From positions 1-44,719 of the forward strand of contig JAUYNR010000028.1 in assembly GCA_030698225.1 (NCBI GenBank): DNA of 44,719 nt, in the 5' to 3' direction. Within the stretch, counting starts at the first letter, position 1. Every line of letters starts with the position of its first letter. Below are positions 13,936 to 25,325 of this stretch, one piece after another. This DNA comes from Oxalobacteraceae bacterium. Lineage in GTDB: Bacteria > Pseudomonadota > Gammaproteobacteria > Burkholderiales > Burkholderiaceae_D. Below the pieces are notes generated by a model. It was given only the letters and a program-made list of their open reading frames with translations, was not told where the DNA came from and did no database searches. Both the position numbers and the translations under genes were made by a program.

Positions 13936-14043
13936 ATGATGTTTTGCCGAATGCGACTTGATACGAAGACCTATAAAAGTTTCGAAGCGGCGTCCAAACG
14001 GCTGCAAATGGTACTGAAAAAACTGCTTGGAACGAAACCTTAA
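13936..14043 (+). CDS. Possible small reading frame in the nifH leader
   Basis: Two ATGs at 13936 and 13939 open a 35-codon frame (MMFCRMRLDTKTYKSF... ending KKLLGTKP) that stops 23 bases before nifH. The second half would form a basic amphipathic helix. An excellent GAGGAGGGAG stretch precedes the ATG, but it sits at 13921-13930, so it lies almost wholly upstream of the predicted transcription start (13929). The message would therefore begin about seven bases before the ATG and lack that ribosome site. Translation is possible only if leaderless or if an earlier promoter exists. Confidence 0.25.
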   Translation: MMFCRMRLDTKTYKSFEAASKRLQMVLKKLLGTKP

Positions 14044-14057
14044 CCTGTTTATTTTAG

Positions 14058-14954
<897 letters not shown>

Positions 14955-14971
14955 GCAGCAAGCAACAACCA

Positions 14972-15002
14972 CGCGCACCACGCCACACCGGCGTGGTGCG
15001 CG
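14972..15002 (+). other. Strong hairpin between nifH and nifD
   Basis: A perfect 13-bp stem: 14972-14984 (CGCGCACCACGCC) pairs with 14990-15002 over a five-base loop. No T run follows, so it is not a full terminator. Such a structure protects the nifH message from 3' decay and lets some transcription pass, giving more NifH than NifDK. Confidence 0.75.
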
Positions 15003-15091
15003 GGCAGGGCAACACAAGCGCTTTTCACAGGGCTCTCGCGCACTTCGAGCGTAAGAAAAGCCTGACAGTCTCGTTTTTATTTGGAGGGCAC

Positions 15092-16546
15092 ATGAGCCTC
15101 ACAGTTGAAGAAACCAACGCACGCAACAAGGAATTGATCGATGAGGTCCTCAAGGCCTATCCGGAGAAGACCGCCAAGCGCCGCGCCAAGCACCTGAGCA
15201 CGCAAGAGGAAGGTAAGTCCGATTGCAACGTCAAGTCCAACATCAAGTCGATCCCTGGCGTGATGACCATCCGCGGTTGCGCCTACGCTGGTTCCAAGGG
15301 CGTGGTCTGGGGTCCGATCAAGGACATGATTCACATCAGCCACGGCCCGGTCGGCTGCGGCCAGTATTCGTGGGCGGCGCGCCGCAATTACTACATTGGC
15401 ACTACCGGCATCGATGCCTTCGGGACCATGCAGTTCACCTCCGATTTCCAGGAAAAGGATATCGTGTTCGGCGGCGACAAGAAGCTGGAAAAGGTCATGG
15501 ATGAAATCCAGGAACTGTTTCCGCTCAACAAGGGTATCAGCGTACAGTCCGAATGTCCGATCGGCCTGATCGGCGACGACATCGAGGCGGTGTCGAAGAA
15601 GAAATCCAAGGAATACGATAACCACACCATCGTGCCGGTGCGCTGCGAGGGTTTCCGCGGCGTGTCGCAATCGCTCGGCCATCACATCGCGAACGATGCG
15701 ATCAAGGAATGGGTGTTCGACAAGATGGATCCGAACAAGAACCAGTTCGAACCCACCCCGTACGACATCGCCATCATCGGCGACTACAACATCGGCGGCG
15801 ATGCCTGGGCTTCCCGCATTCTGCTGGAAGAAATGGGCTTGCGCGTGATTGCGCAGTGGTCCGGCGACGGCACCCTCGCTGAGATGGAAAACACGCCGAA
15901 AGCCAAGCTCAACGTGCTGCATTGCTACCGTTCGATGAACTACATCTCGCGTCATATGGAAGAGAAGTTCGGCATTCCCTGGGTCGAGTACAACTTCTTC
16001 GGGCCGTCCAAGATCGAGGCATCGCTGCGCGAGATCGCCGGCCACTTCGACGACAAGATCAAGGAAGGCGCAGAGCGTGTGATCGCCAAGTACCGTGCCT
16101 TGACAGAAGCAGTGATTGCCAAGTACCGGCCGCGGCTGGAAGGCAAGACCGTGATGCTGTTCGTCGGCGGCCTGCGTCCGCGCCATGTGATCGGCGCCTA
16201 CGAGGACCTTGGCATGAACGTGGTCGGCACCGGCTACGAGTTCGGTCACAACGACGATTACCAGCGCACCACGCACTACGTCAAGGATGGCACCCTGATC
16301 TACGATGACGTCACCGGCTTCGAGTTCGAAAAATTCGTCGAGAAGATCCAGCCCGACCTGGTCGGCGCCGGCATCAAGGAAAAGTACGTGTTCCAAAAAA
16401 TGGGCGTACCGTTCCGCCAGATGCACTCCTGGGACTACTCGGGTCCGTATCACGGCTACGACGGCTTCGGCATCTTCGCCCGCGACATGGATATGGCGAT
16501 CAACAGCCCGGTCTGGGGCATGACCAAGGCTCCGTGGAAAAGCTGA
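15092..16546 (+). CDS. nifD: Nitrogenase molybdenum-iron protein alpha chain NifD
   Basis: 484 residues. I start at the ATG at 15092, preceded by GGAGGG, giving [20 protein letters not shown]; the frame is open further back but without a start signal. P-cluster ligands appear as Cys63 (RGCAYAG), VGCGQYS and [11 protein letters not shown]; the FeMo-cofactor is held by the Cys in [11 protein letters not shown] and the His in [15 protein letters not shown]. The conserved [10 protein letters not shown] and [10 protein letters not shown] segments are present. It forms the catalytic tetramer with NifK. It follows nifH at 137 bases, across a stable hairpin. Confidence 0.99.
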   Translation: MSLTVEETNARNKELIDEVLKAYPEKTAKRRAKHLSTQEEGKSDCNVKSNIKSIPGVMTIRGCAYAGSKGVVWGPIKDMIHISHGPVGCGQYSWAARRNYYIGTTGIDAFGTMQFTSDFQEKDIVFGGDKKLEKVMDEIQELFPLNKGISVQSECPIGLIGDDIEAVSKKKSKEYDNHTIVPVRCEGFRGVSQSLGHHIANDAIKEWVFDKMDPNKNQFEPTPYDIAIIGDYNIGGDAWASRILLEEMGLRVIAQWSGDGTLAEMENTPKAKLNVLHCYRSMNYISRHMEEKFGIPWVEYNFFGPSKIEASLREIAGHFDDKIKEGAERVIAKYRALTEAVIAKYRPRLEGKTVMLFVGGLRPRHVIGAYEDLGMNVVGTGYEFGHNDDYQRTTHYVKDGTLIYDDVTGFEFEKFVEKIQPDLVGAGIKEKYVFQKMGVPFRQMHSWDYSGPYHGYDGFGIFARDMDMAINSPVWGMTKAPWKS

Positions 16547-16583
16547 GATTTGCAAAAATGCTTGAAGTGATTTGACTGCCCAC

Positions 16584-16609
16584 CTGCCCTCCCTTTGAGG
16601 GGAGGGCAG
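16584..16609 (+). other. Hairpin between nifD and nifK
   Basis: CTGCCCTCCC at 16584-16593 pairs perfectly with 16600-16609 over a six-base loop. There is no downstream T run. It probably tunes message stability rather than ending transcription. Confidence 0.65.
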
Positions 16610-16680
16610 GGTTGGGTCGATCAATTCGCTGTTGATTTGTAAATGGATTTACACATCATTCGATTTAAAGGAAAAACATC

Positions 16681-18240
16681 ATGCCACAGAACCCCGACCA
16701 CATCCTGGACCACGAGACCCTGTTCCGTCAGCCGGAATACGTGGAATTGTTCGAGAATAAAAAGAAGAATTTTGAATTTGCCGTTCCCGTGGAAAAAGTC
16801 CAGAACGTAAGCGAATGGACCAAGACCCTCGAGTACCAGGAAAAGAATTTTGCCCGGACAGCCCTGACGGTCAACCCGGCCAAGGCTTGCCAGCCGCTGG
16901 GCGCAGTCTTTGCCGCAGTCGGCTTCAAGAACACGCTGCCTTTCGTGCACGGCTCGCAAGGTTGCGTCGCGTATTACCGCTCGCACTTCTCGCGCCACTT
17001 CAAGGAACCGACTTCCTGCGTGTCGTCGTCGATGACCGAAGACGCGGCGGTGTTCGGCGGCCTCAACAACATGATCGACGGTCTGGCCAATGCGTACAGC
17101 CTGTACAAGCCGGAGATGATCACGGTATCGACCACCTGCATGGCCGAGGTGATCGGCGATGACGTCTCCTCCTACATCAAGAGTGCCAAGGAAAAGGGCA
17201 GCATCCCGGCGGAATACGATGTGCCGTTCGCCCATACCCCGGCCTTCGTCGGCAGCCATATTACAGGATACGACAATGCTTTGAAGGGCGTGCTGACCCA
17301 CTTCTGGGACGGCAAGGCCGGCACCGTGCCGAAGATGGAGAGGGTACCTAACGACGCGATCAACTTCATCGGCGGCTTCGACGGTTTTGTGGTTGGCAAC
17401 ATGCCGGAAATCAAGCGCATTTTCAAGTTGATGGATGTCGAAGCCAACATCGTGTGCGATCCGTCCGACGTCTGGAACACGCCGACCGACGGCGAGTTCC
17501 GCATGTATAGCGGCGGCACCAGCAAGGAAACGACCAGCGATGCATTGCACGCCAAGGCCACCATCGTGTTCCAGGAATTTTGCACCCAAAAGACGGCCAA
17601 GTACATCGCCGAAAAAGGTCAGGAAGTCGTGTTGCTGAACCACCCGATGGGCGTGGCCGGCACCGATAAGTTCCTGATGGAAGTATCGCGTCTGACCGGC
17701 AAGCCGATTCCGGCCGAACTCGAACTCGAGCGCGGTCGCCTGGTCGATGCCATCGCCGATTCGCAAGCCCACTTGCACGGCAAGAAGTTCGCGATGTACG
17801 GCGATCCTGACGAGATGCTGGGCATGACGCAATTCCTGCTCGAACTCGGCTGCGAACCGACCCATGTGTTGTCGACCAACGGCGACGTCGAATGGGCGGC
17901 CAAGGTGCAGACGCTGTTCGATGCTTCTCCGTTCGGCAAGAATTGCAAGGTCTATCCGAAACGCGACCTGTGGCATATGCGCTCGCTGCTGTTCACCGAA
18001 CCGGTCGATTTCCTGGTCGGTAACACTTACGGCAAGTATCTGGAGCGCGATTGCGGCGTACCGCTGATCCGCCTGGTATTCCCGATCTTCGACCGCCACC
18101 ACCATCATCGCTTCCCGGTCTGGGGCTACGAAGGCGGAATGCGCGTGCTGGTCACGATCCTCGACGAATTCTTCGAGGCGCTCGATGCCAACACCATCGA
18201 TACGGCGAAGACCGACTACTCGTACGACATCATCCGTTGA
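16681..18240 (+). CDS. nifK: Nitrogenase molybdenum-iron protein beta chain NifK
   Basis: 519 residues beginning [20 protein letters not shown], the usual NifK opening. P-cluster Cys ligands are recognisable in [26 protein letters not shown] and [12 protein letters not shown]. The C-terminal [16 protein letters not shown] segment is typical. AAAGGA lies before the ATG. It pairs with NifD in the alpha2-beta2 tetramer and helps hold the P-cluster at the subunit interface. The long message-rich spacing from nifD (134 bases) contains a hairpin. Confidence 0.99.
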   Translation: MPQNPDHILDHETLFRQPEYVELFENKKKNFEFAVPVEKVQNVSEWTKTLEYQEKNFARTALTVNPAKACQPLGAVFAAVGFKNTLPFVHGSQGCVAYYRSHFSRHFKEPTSCVSSSMTEDAAVFGGLNNMIDGLANAYSLYKPEMITVSTTCMAEVIGDDVSSYIKSAKEKGSIPAEYDVPFAHTPAFVGSHITGYDNALKGVLTHFWDGKAGTVPKMERVPNDAINFIGGFDGFVVGNMPEIKRIFKLMDVEANIVCDPSDVWNTPTDGEFRMYSGGTSKETTSDALHAKATIVFQEFCTQKTAKYIAEKGQEVVLLNHPMGVAGTDKFLMEVSRLTGKPIPAELELERGRLVDAIADSQAHLHGKKFAMYGDPDEMLGMTQFLLELGCEPTHVLSTNGDVEWAAKVQTLFDASPFGKNCKVYPKRDLWHMRSLLFTEPVDFLVGNTYGKYLERDCGVPLIRLVFPIFDRHHHHRFPVWGYEGGMRVLVTILDEFFEALDANTIDTAKTDYSYDIIR

Positions 18241-18248
18241 CGGTGGCA

Positions 18249-18311
18249 GACCGTTCCCGCAGGGTGCCGCGGGAGCGGTCAGGCAACAAACCCGGATGCA
18301 TTTGATCCGGG
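18249..18311 (+). other. Two hairpins between nifK and nifE
   Basis: The first pairs 18249-18260 with 18269-18280 (12 bp, one G-T wobble). The second pairs CCCGGAT at 18291-18297 with ATCCGGG at 18305-18311. Neither has a T run. They mark the break between the abundant structural genes and the less needed cofactor-assembly genes, where a drop in message level would be useful. Confidence 0.6.
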
Positions 18312-18343
18312 CCAGGATTTTCCACGAATGACGGAGGCGTTTC

Positions 18344-19723
18344 ATGACTGCATTGAAAGCCAGGATCCAGGAAGTCTTCGACGAACCTGCGTGCGACAAG
18401 AACCAGGGCAAGTCGGAGAAGGAACGCAAGAAGGGCTGCACCAAGCAGCTGGCGCCTGGCGCTGCCGCCGGCGGTTGCGCGTTCGACGGCGCCAAGATCG
18501 CGCTGCAGCCTATCGTCGACGTGGCACACCTGGTGCATGGCCCGATCGCCTGCGAAGGCAATTCCTGGGATAACCGTCACGCGCTGTCGTCCGGCGTGCA
18601 GACCTATCGTACCGGATTTACCACCGACATCGGCGAACTCGACGTCATCTATGGCGGCGAGAAGCGCCTCTACAAGGCAATCCGCGAAATCATCGAGAAG
18701 TACGATCCGCCCGCGGTCTTCGTGTACCAGACCTGCGTCACGGCCCTGGTCGGTGACGATATCGAGGCGGTGTGCAAGGCCGCCAGCGCCAAGTTCGGCA
18801 AACCGGTCATTCCCGTCAACGCGCCCGGCTTCGCCGGCATCAAGAACCTCGGCAACAAGCTGGGCGGCGAAGCACTGCTCGATTACGTGATCGGCACCGC
18901 CGAACCGGAATTCACCACGCCTTACGACCTCAATATCATCGGCGAATACAACCTGTCGGGTGAGCTGTGGCAGGTCAAACCCTTGCTCGACGCGATGGGA
19001 GTGCGCATTCTGGCCTGCATCAGCGGCGACGCGCGCTACCAGGAAGTGGCGTATTCACATCGCGCCAAGGCGGCCATGATGGTGTGCTCGAAGGCGATGA
19101 TCAACATCGCGCGCAAGATGGAAGAGCGTTATCAGATCCCGTTTTTCGAGGGCTCGTTCTACGGCATCGCCGACGTTTCAGATTCGCTGCGCGAGATCGC
19201 CAGATTGCTGGTGCAACAGGGCGCGCCGGACGACCTTATCGGCCGTACCGAAGCGCTGATCGCCGTCGAGGAAGCGCGCGCCTGGGCCCGGCTCGAACCG
19301 TACAAGGCGCGACTGGCCGGCAAGCGCGTGCTCTTGATCACCGGCGGTGTCAAGTCGTGGTCGGTGGTGGCGGCGCTGCAGGAAGTCGGGATCGAGATCG
19401 TCGGCACCAGCGTCAAGAAATCGACCAGGGAAGACAAGGACCGCATCAAGGAAATCATGGGCGATGAAGCGCACATGATCGACGACATGACGCCGCGCGA
19501 AATGTACGCGATGCTGAAAGAGGCGCGCGCCGACATCATGCTTTCGGGCGGGCGCTCGCAGTTCGTCGCTCTCAAGGCCAAGATGCCGTGGCTCGATATC
19601 AATCAGGAGCGCCACCATGGTTACGCAGGCTACGAAGGCATGATCAAGCTGGTCGAGGAAATCGATAAAACGCTGTACAACCCGGTGTGGCAGCAGGTGC
19701 GCCTGCCGGCACCATGGGAGTGA
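18344..19723 (+). CDS. nifE: FeMo-cofactor scaffold protein NifE
   Basis: 459 residues, homologous to NifD. The N-terminal segment [24 protein letters not shown] and [15 protein letters not shown] are NifE signatures, and [11 protein letters not shown] holds another cluster Cys. It forms the NifEN scaffold with NifN on which the NifB cofactor is matured with molybdenum and homocitrate. GGAGG precedes the ATG. It ends nine bases before nifN, so the two are co-translated. Confidence 0.98.
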   Translation: MTALKARIQEVFDEPACDKNQGKSEKERKKGCTKQLAPGAAAGGCAFDGAKIALQPIVDVAHLVHGPIACEGNSWDNRHALSSGVQTYRTGFTTDIGELDVIYGGEKRLYKAIREIIEKYDPPAVFVYQTCVTALVGDDIEAVCKAASAKFGKPVIPVNAPGFAGIKNLGNKLGGEALLDYVIGTAEPEFTTPYDLNIIGEYNLSGELWQVKPLLDAMGVRILACISGDARYQEVAYSHRAKAAMMVCSKAMINIARKMEERYQIPFFEGSFYGIADVSDSLREIARLLVQQGAPDDLIGRTEALIAVEEARAWARLEPYKARLAGKRVLLITGGVKSWSVVAALQEVGIEIVGTSVKKSTREDKDRIKEIMGDEAHMIDDMTPREMYAMLKEARADIMLSGGRSQFVALKAKMPWLDINQERHHGYAGYEGMIKLVEEIDKTLYNPVWQQVRLPAPWE

Positions 19724-19732
19724 GGAATCGTC

Positions 19733-21124
19733 ATGGCCATCGTCAAAACATCCTCCAAGGCAGCCGCCGTCAATCCGCTCAAGATGAGCCAGCCACTCGG
19801 CGCGACCTATGCTTTTCTCGGCATGAACCACTGCATGCCGGTGATGCATGGCTCGCAGGGTTGCACCTCGTTCGGCCTGGTGCTCCTGGTGCGCCACTTC
19901 CGCGAAGCGATCCCGCTGCAGACCACCGCGATGAACGAGGTCTCCAGCATCATGGGCGGGCTGGACAACATCGAGAAGGCGATTCTGAACATCCGCCAAC
20001 GCGCCAAGCCGGATCTGATCGCGATCTGCTCCACCGGTCTGACCGAAACCAAGGGCGACGACGTCGACGGCTACCTGCAACTGATACGCCAGCGTCATCC
20101 GGATCTGGCCGACACCGCGTTGGTCTACGTCTCGACGCCGGACTATGTCGGCGCCTTCCAGGATGGCTGGGCCAAGGCGGTCGAGGCGATGATCCGCGCG
20201 CTGGCCGTGCCTGTTGCGGACAAGGATCCGAAGCAGGTCAATCTGCTGGCCGGCTGCCATCTGACCCCGGCCGATATCGAGGAAGTGCGCGAGATCATCG
20301 AATCGTTCGGCCTGTCGGCCATCGTGTTGCCCGACGTTTCGGGTTCGCTCGATGGCCACATGTCGGACCAATTCAGCCCGACCACCATGGGCGGCACCAC
20401 GCTCGCGGACATGAAGGCGCTGGGCGGGTCGGTGGCGACGATCGCGATCGGCGAACAGATGCGTGCCAGCGCGCAAGCCTTGCAGGGCATCACCGATGTG
20501 CCATTCGTGCTGTTTGAGCGACTGACCGGGCTGGAAGTCAACGACCGCTTCCTGGCTTACCTGGCGCAGCTGTCGGGCGCGCCGATTGCGCCCAAGTACC
20601 GGCGGCTGCGCAGCCAGCTGCAGGATGCGATGCTCGATGCGCACTTTTTCTTTGGCGGCAAGAAGGTGGCGATCGGCGCCGAGCCGGACCTGCTGCTGGC
20701 GCTCGCTTCCTGGCTGATCGAAATGGGCTGCGAAATCAGCTGCGCGATCACCACCACCGGATCGCCCGCGTTCGCCGATCTGGCAGTCGGGCAAGTCTTG
20801 ATCGGCGACCTGGAAGACCTGGAGCACGGCGCCGCCGGCTGCGACCTGATGATCACCCATTCGCACGGCCGGCAAGCGGCCGAGCGTCTGCATATCCCGT
20901 TTCACCGCGCCGGCTTGCCGCTGTTCGACCGCCTCGGCGCCGGACACCAGCTGTCGGTCGGCTACCGCGGCACGCGTGGCCTGATCTTCGAGGTCGGCAA
21001 CCTGTTGCTGGCTGACGGCCACGCCGCCAATCCGGACACATGGCGCCTGCCGCAGGCTACGCTGGACAAGCTAGCCGCGCTGGCGCCGCTTCCTTCAACT
21101 TTTTCTCAAGGAGTCCCATCATGA
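19733..21124 (+). CDS. nifN: FeMo-cofactor scaffold protein NifN
   Basis: 463 residues, homologous to NifK. It opens MAIVKTSSKAAAVNPLKMSQ with the PLGATYAFLGMNHCMPVMHGSQGC segment characteristic of NifN, and has ICSTGLTETKGDD and LLAGCHLTPADIEE further on. It partners NifE. The stop overlaps the nifX start in ATGA. It is a separate gene here rather than a NifEN or NifNB fusion. Confidence 0.98.
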   Translation: MAIVKTSSKAAAVNPLKMSQPLGATYAFLGMNHCMPVMHGSQGCTSFGLVLLVRHFREAIPLQTTAMNEVSSIMGGLDNIEKAILNIRQRAKPDLIAICSTGLTETKGDDVDGYLQLIRQRHPDLADTALVYVSTPDYVGAFQDGWAKAVEAMIRALAVPVADKDPKQVNLLAGCHLTPADIEEVREIIESFGLSAIVLPDVSGSLDGHMSDQFSPTTMGGTTLADMKALGGSVATIAIGEQMRASAQALQGITDVPFVLFERLTGLEVNDRFLAYLAQLSGAPIAPKYRRLRSQLQDAMLDAHFFFGGKKVAIGAEPDLLLALASWLIEMGCEISCAITTTGSPAFADLAVGQVLIGDLEDLEHGAAGCDLMITHSHGRQAAERLHIPFHRAGLPLFDRLGAGHQLSVGYRGTRGLIFEVGNLLLADGHAANPDTWRLPQATLDKLAALAPLPSTFSQGVPS

Positions 21125-21531
21125 AAGTCGCTTTTGCAACGCAAGACCTGCAGCGGGTCGATGCCCACTTCGGCTGGGCCAAGAATATCGCCATTTACGA
21201 CATCACTTCGGCCGGTTACGCCTTCGTCGAAAACGTCAGCTTCGAGGGTGACTTGCAGGAGGACGGCGACGAAGACAAGCTGGCGCCGAAGATCGAGGCC
21301 ATCAAGGATTGCGCGATCCTGTACGTGGCGGCGATCGGCGGCTCGGGCGCGGCGCGGGTAGTCGCCAATAAGATCCATCCGGTAAAGGTCAACCAGGCCG
21401 AACCCATCCTCGACATCCTCGACAGGCTGCAGGAAGTGGTCAACGGCACGCCGCCACCGTGGTTGCGCAAGGCACTGCAAAAGGGCCAGGAACATGAATT
21501 CAACTTTGAAGAAGAGGCAAGCCATGACTGA
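21121..21531 (+). CDS. nifX: FeMo-cofactor carrier protein NifX
   Basis: 136 residues. [21 protein letters not shown] is the signature of the NifX/NifB-C-terminal cofactor-binding domain, and [23 protein letters not shown] completes the fold. It binds NifB-co and the VK-cluster on the way to NifEN. The ATG overlaps nifN by four bases and the 3' end overlaps the next gene by eight. The acidic tail ([13 protein letters not shown]) is a little longer than in some relatives. Confidence 0.96.
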   Translation: MKVAFATQDLQRVDAHFGWAKNIAIYDITSAGYAFVENVSFEGDLQEDGDEDKLAPKIEAIKDCAILYVAAIGGSGAARVVANKIHPVKVNQAEPILDILDRLQEVVNGTPPPWLRKALQKGQEHEFNFEEEASHD

Positions 21532-22003
21532 GGCAGCAACAGAAGCAACACTGGACGCGGGCAGCGCGCTCGCAACACCGTTCGTCAAGGAGCTGATCAA
21601 GCAATGGCGCGCGCAGGATACCCATGGTGCATGGAGCGGCAAGAGCGACGAGACGCTGCTGGCGCCCTACGTCATCACGCGCGAACAGCGCCGCGAGATG
21701 CCGATCATCGGCGACCCCGACCCGGAAACGCTGTGGCGGCTGGAGCTGTTCTACAACGCGGTGGGCCTGGCGATCGAGCGCCAGACCGGCAGCATCGCCA
21801 CGCCGATGATGCACATGTCGCACGAAGGCTTCGGGCGGCTGGTGCTGATGGCGGGACGGCTGGTGGTGGTCAACAAGCACTTGCGCGACGTGCACCGCTT
21901 CGGCTTTGAAAGCATGGAGAAGCTGGCGGCCGATGGCGAGAAGGTGGTCGAATCCGGCGTGGAAATGATACGCAAATTTCCCGAAGTGGTGAACTACGGT
22001 TAG
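21524..22003 (+). CDS. NifX-associated nitrogen fixation protein (DUF269)
   Basis: 159 residues from the ATG at 21524, which has GAGG upstream; an earlier ATG at 21494 is out of keeping with the family start. Landmarks of DUF269 are present: [23 protein letters not shown], then [28 protein letters not shown], then a [16 protein letters not shown]-terminus. This protein always accompanies nifX in diazotrophs; its biochemical job is still unclear. Confidence 0.95.
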   Translation: MTEAATEATLDAGSALATPFVKELIKQWRAQDTHGAWSGKSDETLLAPYVITREQRREMPIIGDPDPETLWRLELFYNAVGLAIERQTGSIATPMMHMSHEGFGRLVLMAGRLVVVNKHLRDVHRFGFESMEKLAADGEKVVESGVEMIRKFPEVVNYG

Positions 22004-22033
22004 GGATAACTGTTCAGACCCAGGAATTGTTTT

Positions 22034-22091
22034 GTAGGAGCGGCTTTAGCCGCGATTGGGCGCAAACAATCGCGGCTAAAGCCGCTCCTAC
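22034..22091. repeat. REP pair (GTAGGAGCGGCTTTAGCCGC family)
   Basis: Two inverted REP units with perfect 24-base arms at 22034-22057 and 22068-22091 and a ten-base spacer. Each unit contains its own small palindrome, GCGGCT facing AGCCGC. It lies between DUF269 and DUF683 genes inside the nif operon. The same family occurs at 28419 and 36212; a RAYT transposase that could mobilise it lies at 35708-36181. Confidence 0.95.
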
Positions 22092-22169
22092 GGAATAGTT
22101 CGTTCATGCGTTGTGTGCGGGCTGAGCAGTTAGTGCGATTTTTGAAAACATCAATCTTAGGAGCATGAG

Positions 22170-22367
22170 ATGCAGGAGCTGGAAGCGCTCAAGGCGCAAG
22201 TGAAGAAACTCAACCAGCAGGCCACGGCGCTGAAGATGGATTTGCACGACTTGTCGGAAGATCTGCCGACCGGCTGGGAAAAAATCCCCGAGCTGGCCAA
22301 GCGAACCTATGAAGCGCACGCCGCACTGATCGAGGCCCGCAAGGCGCTGGCCGGCGCTGGCGCCTGA
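22170..22367 (+). CDS. Rop-like nif-associated helical protein (DUF683)
   Basis: 65 residues, starting MQELEALKAQVKKLNQQATALKMDLHD. It is almost entirely helical with heptad-like hydrophobic spacing and ends RTYEAHAALIEARKALAGAGA. This is the Rop-like DUF683 family found after nifX and DUF269 in many diazotrophs; related structures are dimeric helical hairpins that bind metal. AGGAG lies six bases before the ATG. The REP pair separates it from DUF269. The following 296 bases to fdxB hold an AT-rich patch (22440-22560) without a supported gene. Confidence 0.92.
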   Translation: MQELEALKAQVKKLNQQATALKMDLHDLSEDLPTGWEKIPELAKRTYEAHAALIEARKALAGAGA

Positions 22368-22663
22368 GCCGGTTTGTTAACTGATGCGCATTGTCCACGA
22401 AAAACACGACAAGGCTTGATGACCCAATGCACTTCGAAAAAATGTGGAGTATCACAATTTTAATGGCACTTACCGCATGTTTTTATTGCGACTTTAAAAA
22501 TACTCTTGCAGTTACTGGATATGTATCGAAGCGTCATTCGGACCTGTCGCAGGTTCCTGCGAGCCCGATTGCCAGCCTTTTTTCGTGCCGTTCGTGTTTA
22601 TTGTGGAGTGCGCCTACCCCATGATCGATATGCGTAACCTCAGTTTTTAATTAAGAGCAAACC

Positions 22664-22969
22664 ATGGCTACTTTTACTGTCACGCTGCCTGGCGGCGACC
22701 TGTGGACGCCGAAGTTCGTCGGCCAGATTAACGAGGAAAAATGCATAGGCTGCGGCCGCTGCTTCAAGGTGTGCGGCCGCGACGTGCTGGAACTGGTCGG
22801 CATTAACGAGGACGGCGAGCGGATCTTTTTCGATCCCGAAGACGACGAGGACGAAGAGTACGAGAAGAAGGTGATGACCATCGCCCACCAGGACAATTGC
22901 ATCGGCTGCGAGGCGTGCGCCAAGATTTGCCCGAAGAAGTGCTACACGCATGGTGCGGCCGAAGTGTGA
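22664..22969 (+). CDS. fdxB: Nif-specific ferredoxin III (two 4Fe-4S clusters)
   Basis: 101 residues. Two cluster motifs: [11 protein letters not shown] (first) and [15 protein letters not shown] (second), separated by an acidic loop ([14 protein letters not shown]) characteristic of ferredoxin III from nif clusters. The opening [20 protein letters not shown] is diagnostic. It is an electron carrier for nitrogenase or for cofactor assembly. A weak AAGAG precedes the ATG. It lies 48 bases before nifQ. Confidence 0.95.
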   Translation: MATFTVTLPGGDLWTPKFVGQINEEKCIGCGRCFKVCGRDVLELVGINEDGERIFFDPEDDEDEEYEKKVMTIAHQDNCIGCEACAKICPKKCYTHGAAEV

Positions 22970-23017
22970 TGCTGATTGGTTTTGTAGAACGAATTCTGAA
23001 ATCCTCAAGGAACTGCC

Positions 23018-23620
23018 ATGACGCAAACTGAAGTGGGATATGTGGAATTGATCGAGGCGGCGCGGCACCCGGAGCATGTGGTGACGCTGGCCTTTGCCGG
23101 CTTGATCGCGCTGGCGCCGCAGCGGCCGTCGCCCTACGACGTGCCGATCGCCGCGCTCGACGACGCCGCGCTGGCGGCGATCCGCGAGCGTTATTTCCCC
23201 GACCTGCAATGCCCGCTGAAAGCCTACGCCGGCGCCAGCCCGCCGCAGTCGATCGACGAATTCGAGGATCTGCTGGCGATGTTGCTGGAGCACCGCTCGG
23301 TTGCCGACCAGGAAGGCACCTGGCTGGCGCACGCGGTCGCCACCGCCTGCATGGGCGCCAACCACCTGTGGCAAGACATGGGTTTGCCCAACCGCGCCGC
23401 GCTGTCCATGCTGATCAAGCATCACTTCACCAGCCTGGCCGAACGCAATAGCGGCGACATGAAGTGGAAAAAATTCTTCTACCGCCAGTTGTGCGAGCGC
23501 GAAGGACTGTTGATGTGCAACTCGCCCAGCTGCGGCAACTGTTCCGATTACCTGCAATGCTTCGGCCCGGAAGATGCGACGAGTTTTTTTGTGCGGGATG
23601 GCGGGCCGTATCTGGCGTAA
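23018..23620 (+). CDS. nifQ: NifQ, molybdenum donor for FeMo-cofactor synthesis
   Basis: 200 residues. The C-terminal motif CNSPSCGNCSDYLQC is exactly the NifQ C-x4-C-x2-C-x5-C pattern that binds the Mo-Fe-S cluster transferred to NifEN/NifH. The NHLWQDMGLPNR and MKWKKFFYRQLC segments also match the family. AAGGAA lies before the ATG. It is placed next to molybdate uptake genes, linking metal import with cofactor assembly. Confidence 0.97.
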   Translation: MTQTEVGYVELIEAARHPEHVVTLAFAGLIALAPQRPSPYDVPIAALDDAALAAIRERYFPDLQCPLKAYAGASPPQSIDEFEDLLAMLLEHRSVADQEGTWLAHAVATACMGANHLWQDMGLPNRAALSMLIKHHFTSLAERNSGDMKWKKFFYRQLCEREGLLMCNSPSCGNCSDYLQCFGPEDATSFFVRDGGPYLA

Positions 23621-23644
23621 CCGGGCGTGACAGCCTAGCTCGCT

Positions 23645-23679
23645 CGGTAGCGCGCGTCGGCTTGCGATGCGCGCTACCG
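23645..23679. terminator. Hairpin after nifQ
   Basis: CGGTAGCGCGC at 23645-23655 pairs perfectly with 23669-23679 over 13 bases. It lies shortly after the nifQ stop. Only a few T residues follow, so it may be a weak terminator separating nif from mod. Confidence 0.5.
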
Positions 23680-23729
23680 GCTTGGTTTCGAGGCTTGGTG
23701 TGTACCTTTGGCAGGGCAGGGGCACGACA

Positions 23730-23757
23730 AGCGTTATATGAAGAGTCATATTACGCT
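23730..23757. promoter_or_regulatory. Mo-box, predicted ModE operator ahead of modA
   Basis: AGCGTTATATG at 23730-23740 faces CATATTACGCT at 23747-23757 across six bases, one mismatch from a perfect inverted repeat. It resembles the ModE site (CGNTATAT-N6-8-ATATAACG-like). Its position 87 bases before modA fits repression of molybdate uptake when molybdate is plentiful. No modE gene is in the window. Confidence 0.65.
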
Positions 23758-23840
23758 GGTGAGCGTCGCCGCCAGGCTGGCGTGTCGGCATACTGCAGTT
23801 TTACCGGATTTTTTTGGGCTTTGACGATTGAAAGGGCTAG

Positions 23841-24602
<762 letters not shown>

Positions 24603-24647
24603 AAAACACCTTCAGCAAGGTTTACTCCGTTATTTCGCGTAACTGAT

Positions 24648-25325
24648 ATGGCAAATGCCGACCTGGCCGCCGTCTGGCTGACCCTCAAGCTCGCCAGCGT
24701 GGTGACGCTGCTGCTGCTCCTGATCGGCACCCCGATCGCCTGGTGGCTGGCACGCACGCGCTCGCGCCTGAAGGGCGCCATCGGCGCCGTCGTCGCCCTG
24801 CCGCTGGTGCTGCCGCCTACCGTGCTCGGCTTCTACTTGCTGGTCGCCATGGGGCCGAAGGGGCCGGTCGGGCAATTGACCGAAACGTTGGGGATCGGCC
24901 TGCTGCCGTTCACCTTTCCCGGCCTGGTCATCGCCTCGGTGTTTTATTCCTTGCCCTTCATGGTGCAACCGCTGCAGAGCGCCTTCGAGGCGATCGGCGA
25001 GCGCCCGCTCGAAGTCGCCGCCAGCCTGCGCGCCAGCCCCTGGGATACGTTCTGGTCGGTGGCGGTGCCGCTGGCCCGGCCGGGATTCCTGTCCGGCACC
25101 ATCCTCGCCTTCGCCCATACGGTCGGGGAGTTCGGCGTGGTGTTGATGATCGGCGGCAACATACCGGACAAGACCCGGGTCGTCTCGGTGCAGATCTTCG
25201 ACCACGTCGAGGCGATGGAATACGCACAGGCCCACTGGCTGGCCGGCGGCATGCTGGCCTTCAGCTTTGTCGTCCTGCTGACGCTGTACACCCTCAATCC
25301 ACGGGCGGGGAGGGTAGGGCCATGA
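24648..25325 (+). CDS. modB: Molybdate ABC transporter permease ModB
   Basis: 225 residues with five or six hydrophobic helices (for example [41 protein letters not shown], and one near the C-terminus). The EAA coupling loop is at [23 protein letters not shown]. It is the inner-membrane channel for molybdate. Its stop overlaps the modC start (ATGA), so translation is coupled. Confidence 0.95.
   Translation: MANADLAAVWLTLKLASVVTLLLLLIGTPIAWWLARTRSRLKGAIGAVVALPLVLPPTVLGFYLLVAMGPKGPVGQLTETLGIGLLPFTFPGLVIASVFYSLPFMVQPLQSAFEAIGERPLEVAASLRASPWDTFWSVAVPLARPGFLSGTILAFAHTVGEFGVVLMIGGNIPDKTRVVSVQIFDHVEAMEYAQAHWLAGGMLAFSFVVLLTLYTLNPRAGRVGP

Noticed and set aside
16621..18561. Leftward open frame of 646 codons opposite nifK
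   Set aside because: It lies wholly antisense to nifK and nifE start, shows no domain, and is explained by GC-rich codon bias.
19178..21022. Leftward open frame of 614 codons opposite nifE and nifN
   Set aside because: Antisense shadow of strongly conserved genes; no start signal or family motif.
22034..22091. REP pairs as CRISPR repeats or terminators
   Set aside because: There are only two inverted units with no regular spacer array, and no T run; the RAYT gene explains them better.
22391..22624. 77-codon frame between DUF683 and fdxB
   Set aside because: Lacks a ribosome site, changes composition midway and resembles no protein; the AT-rich patch may be inserted sequence.
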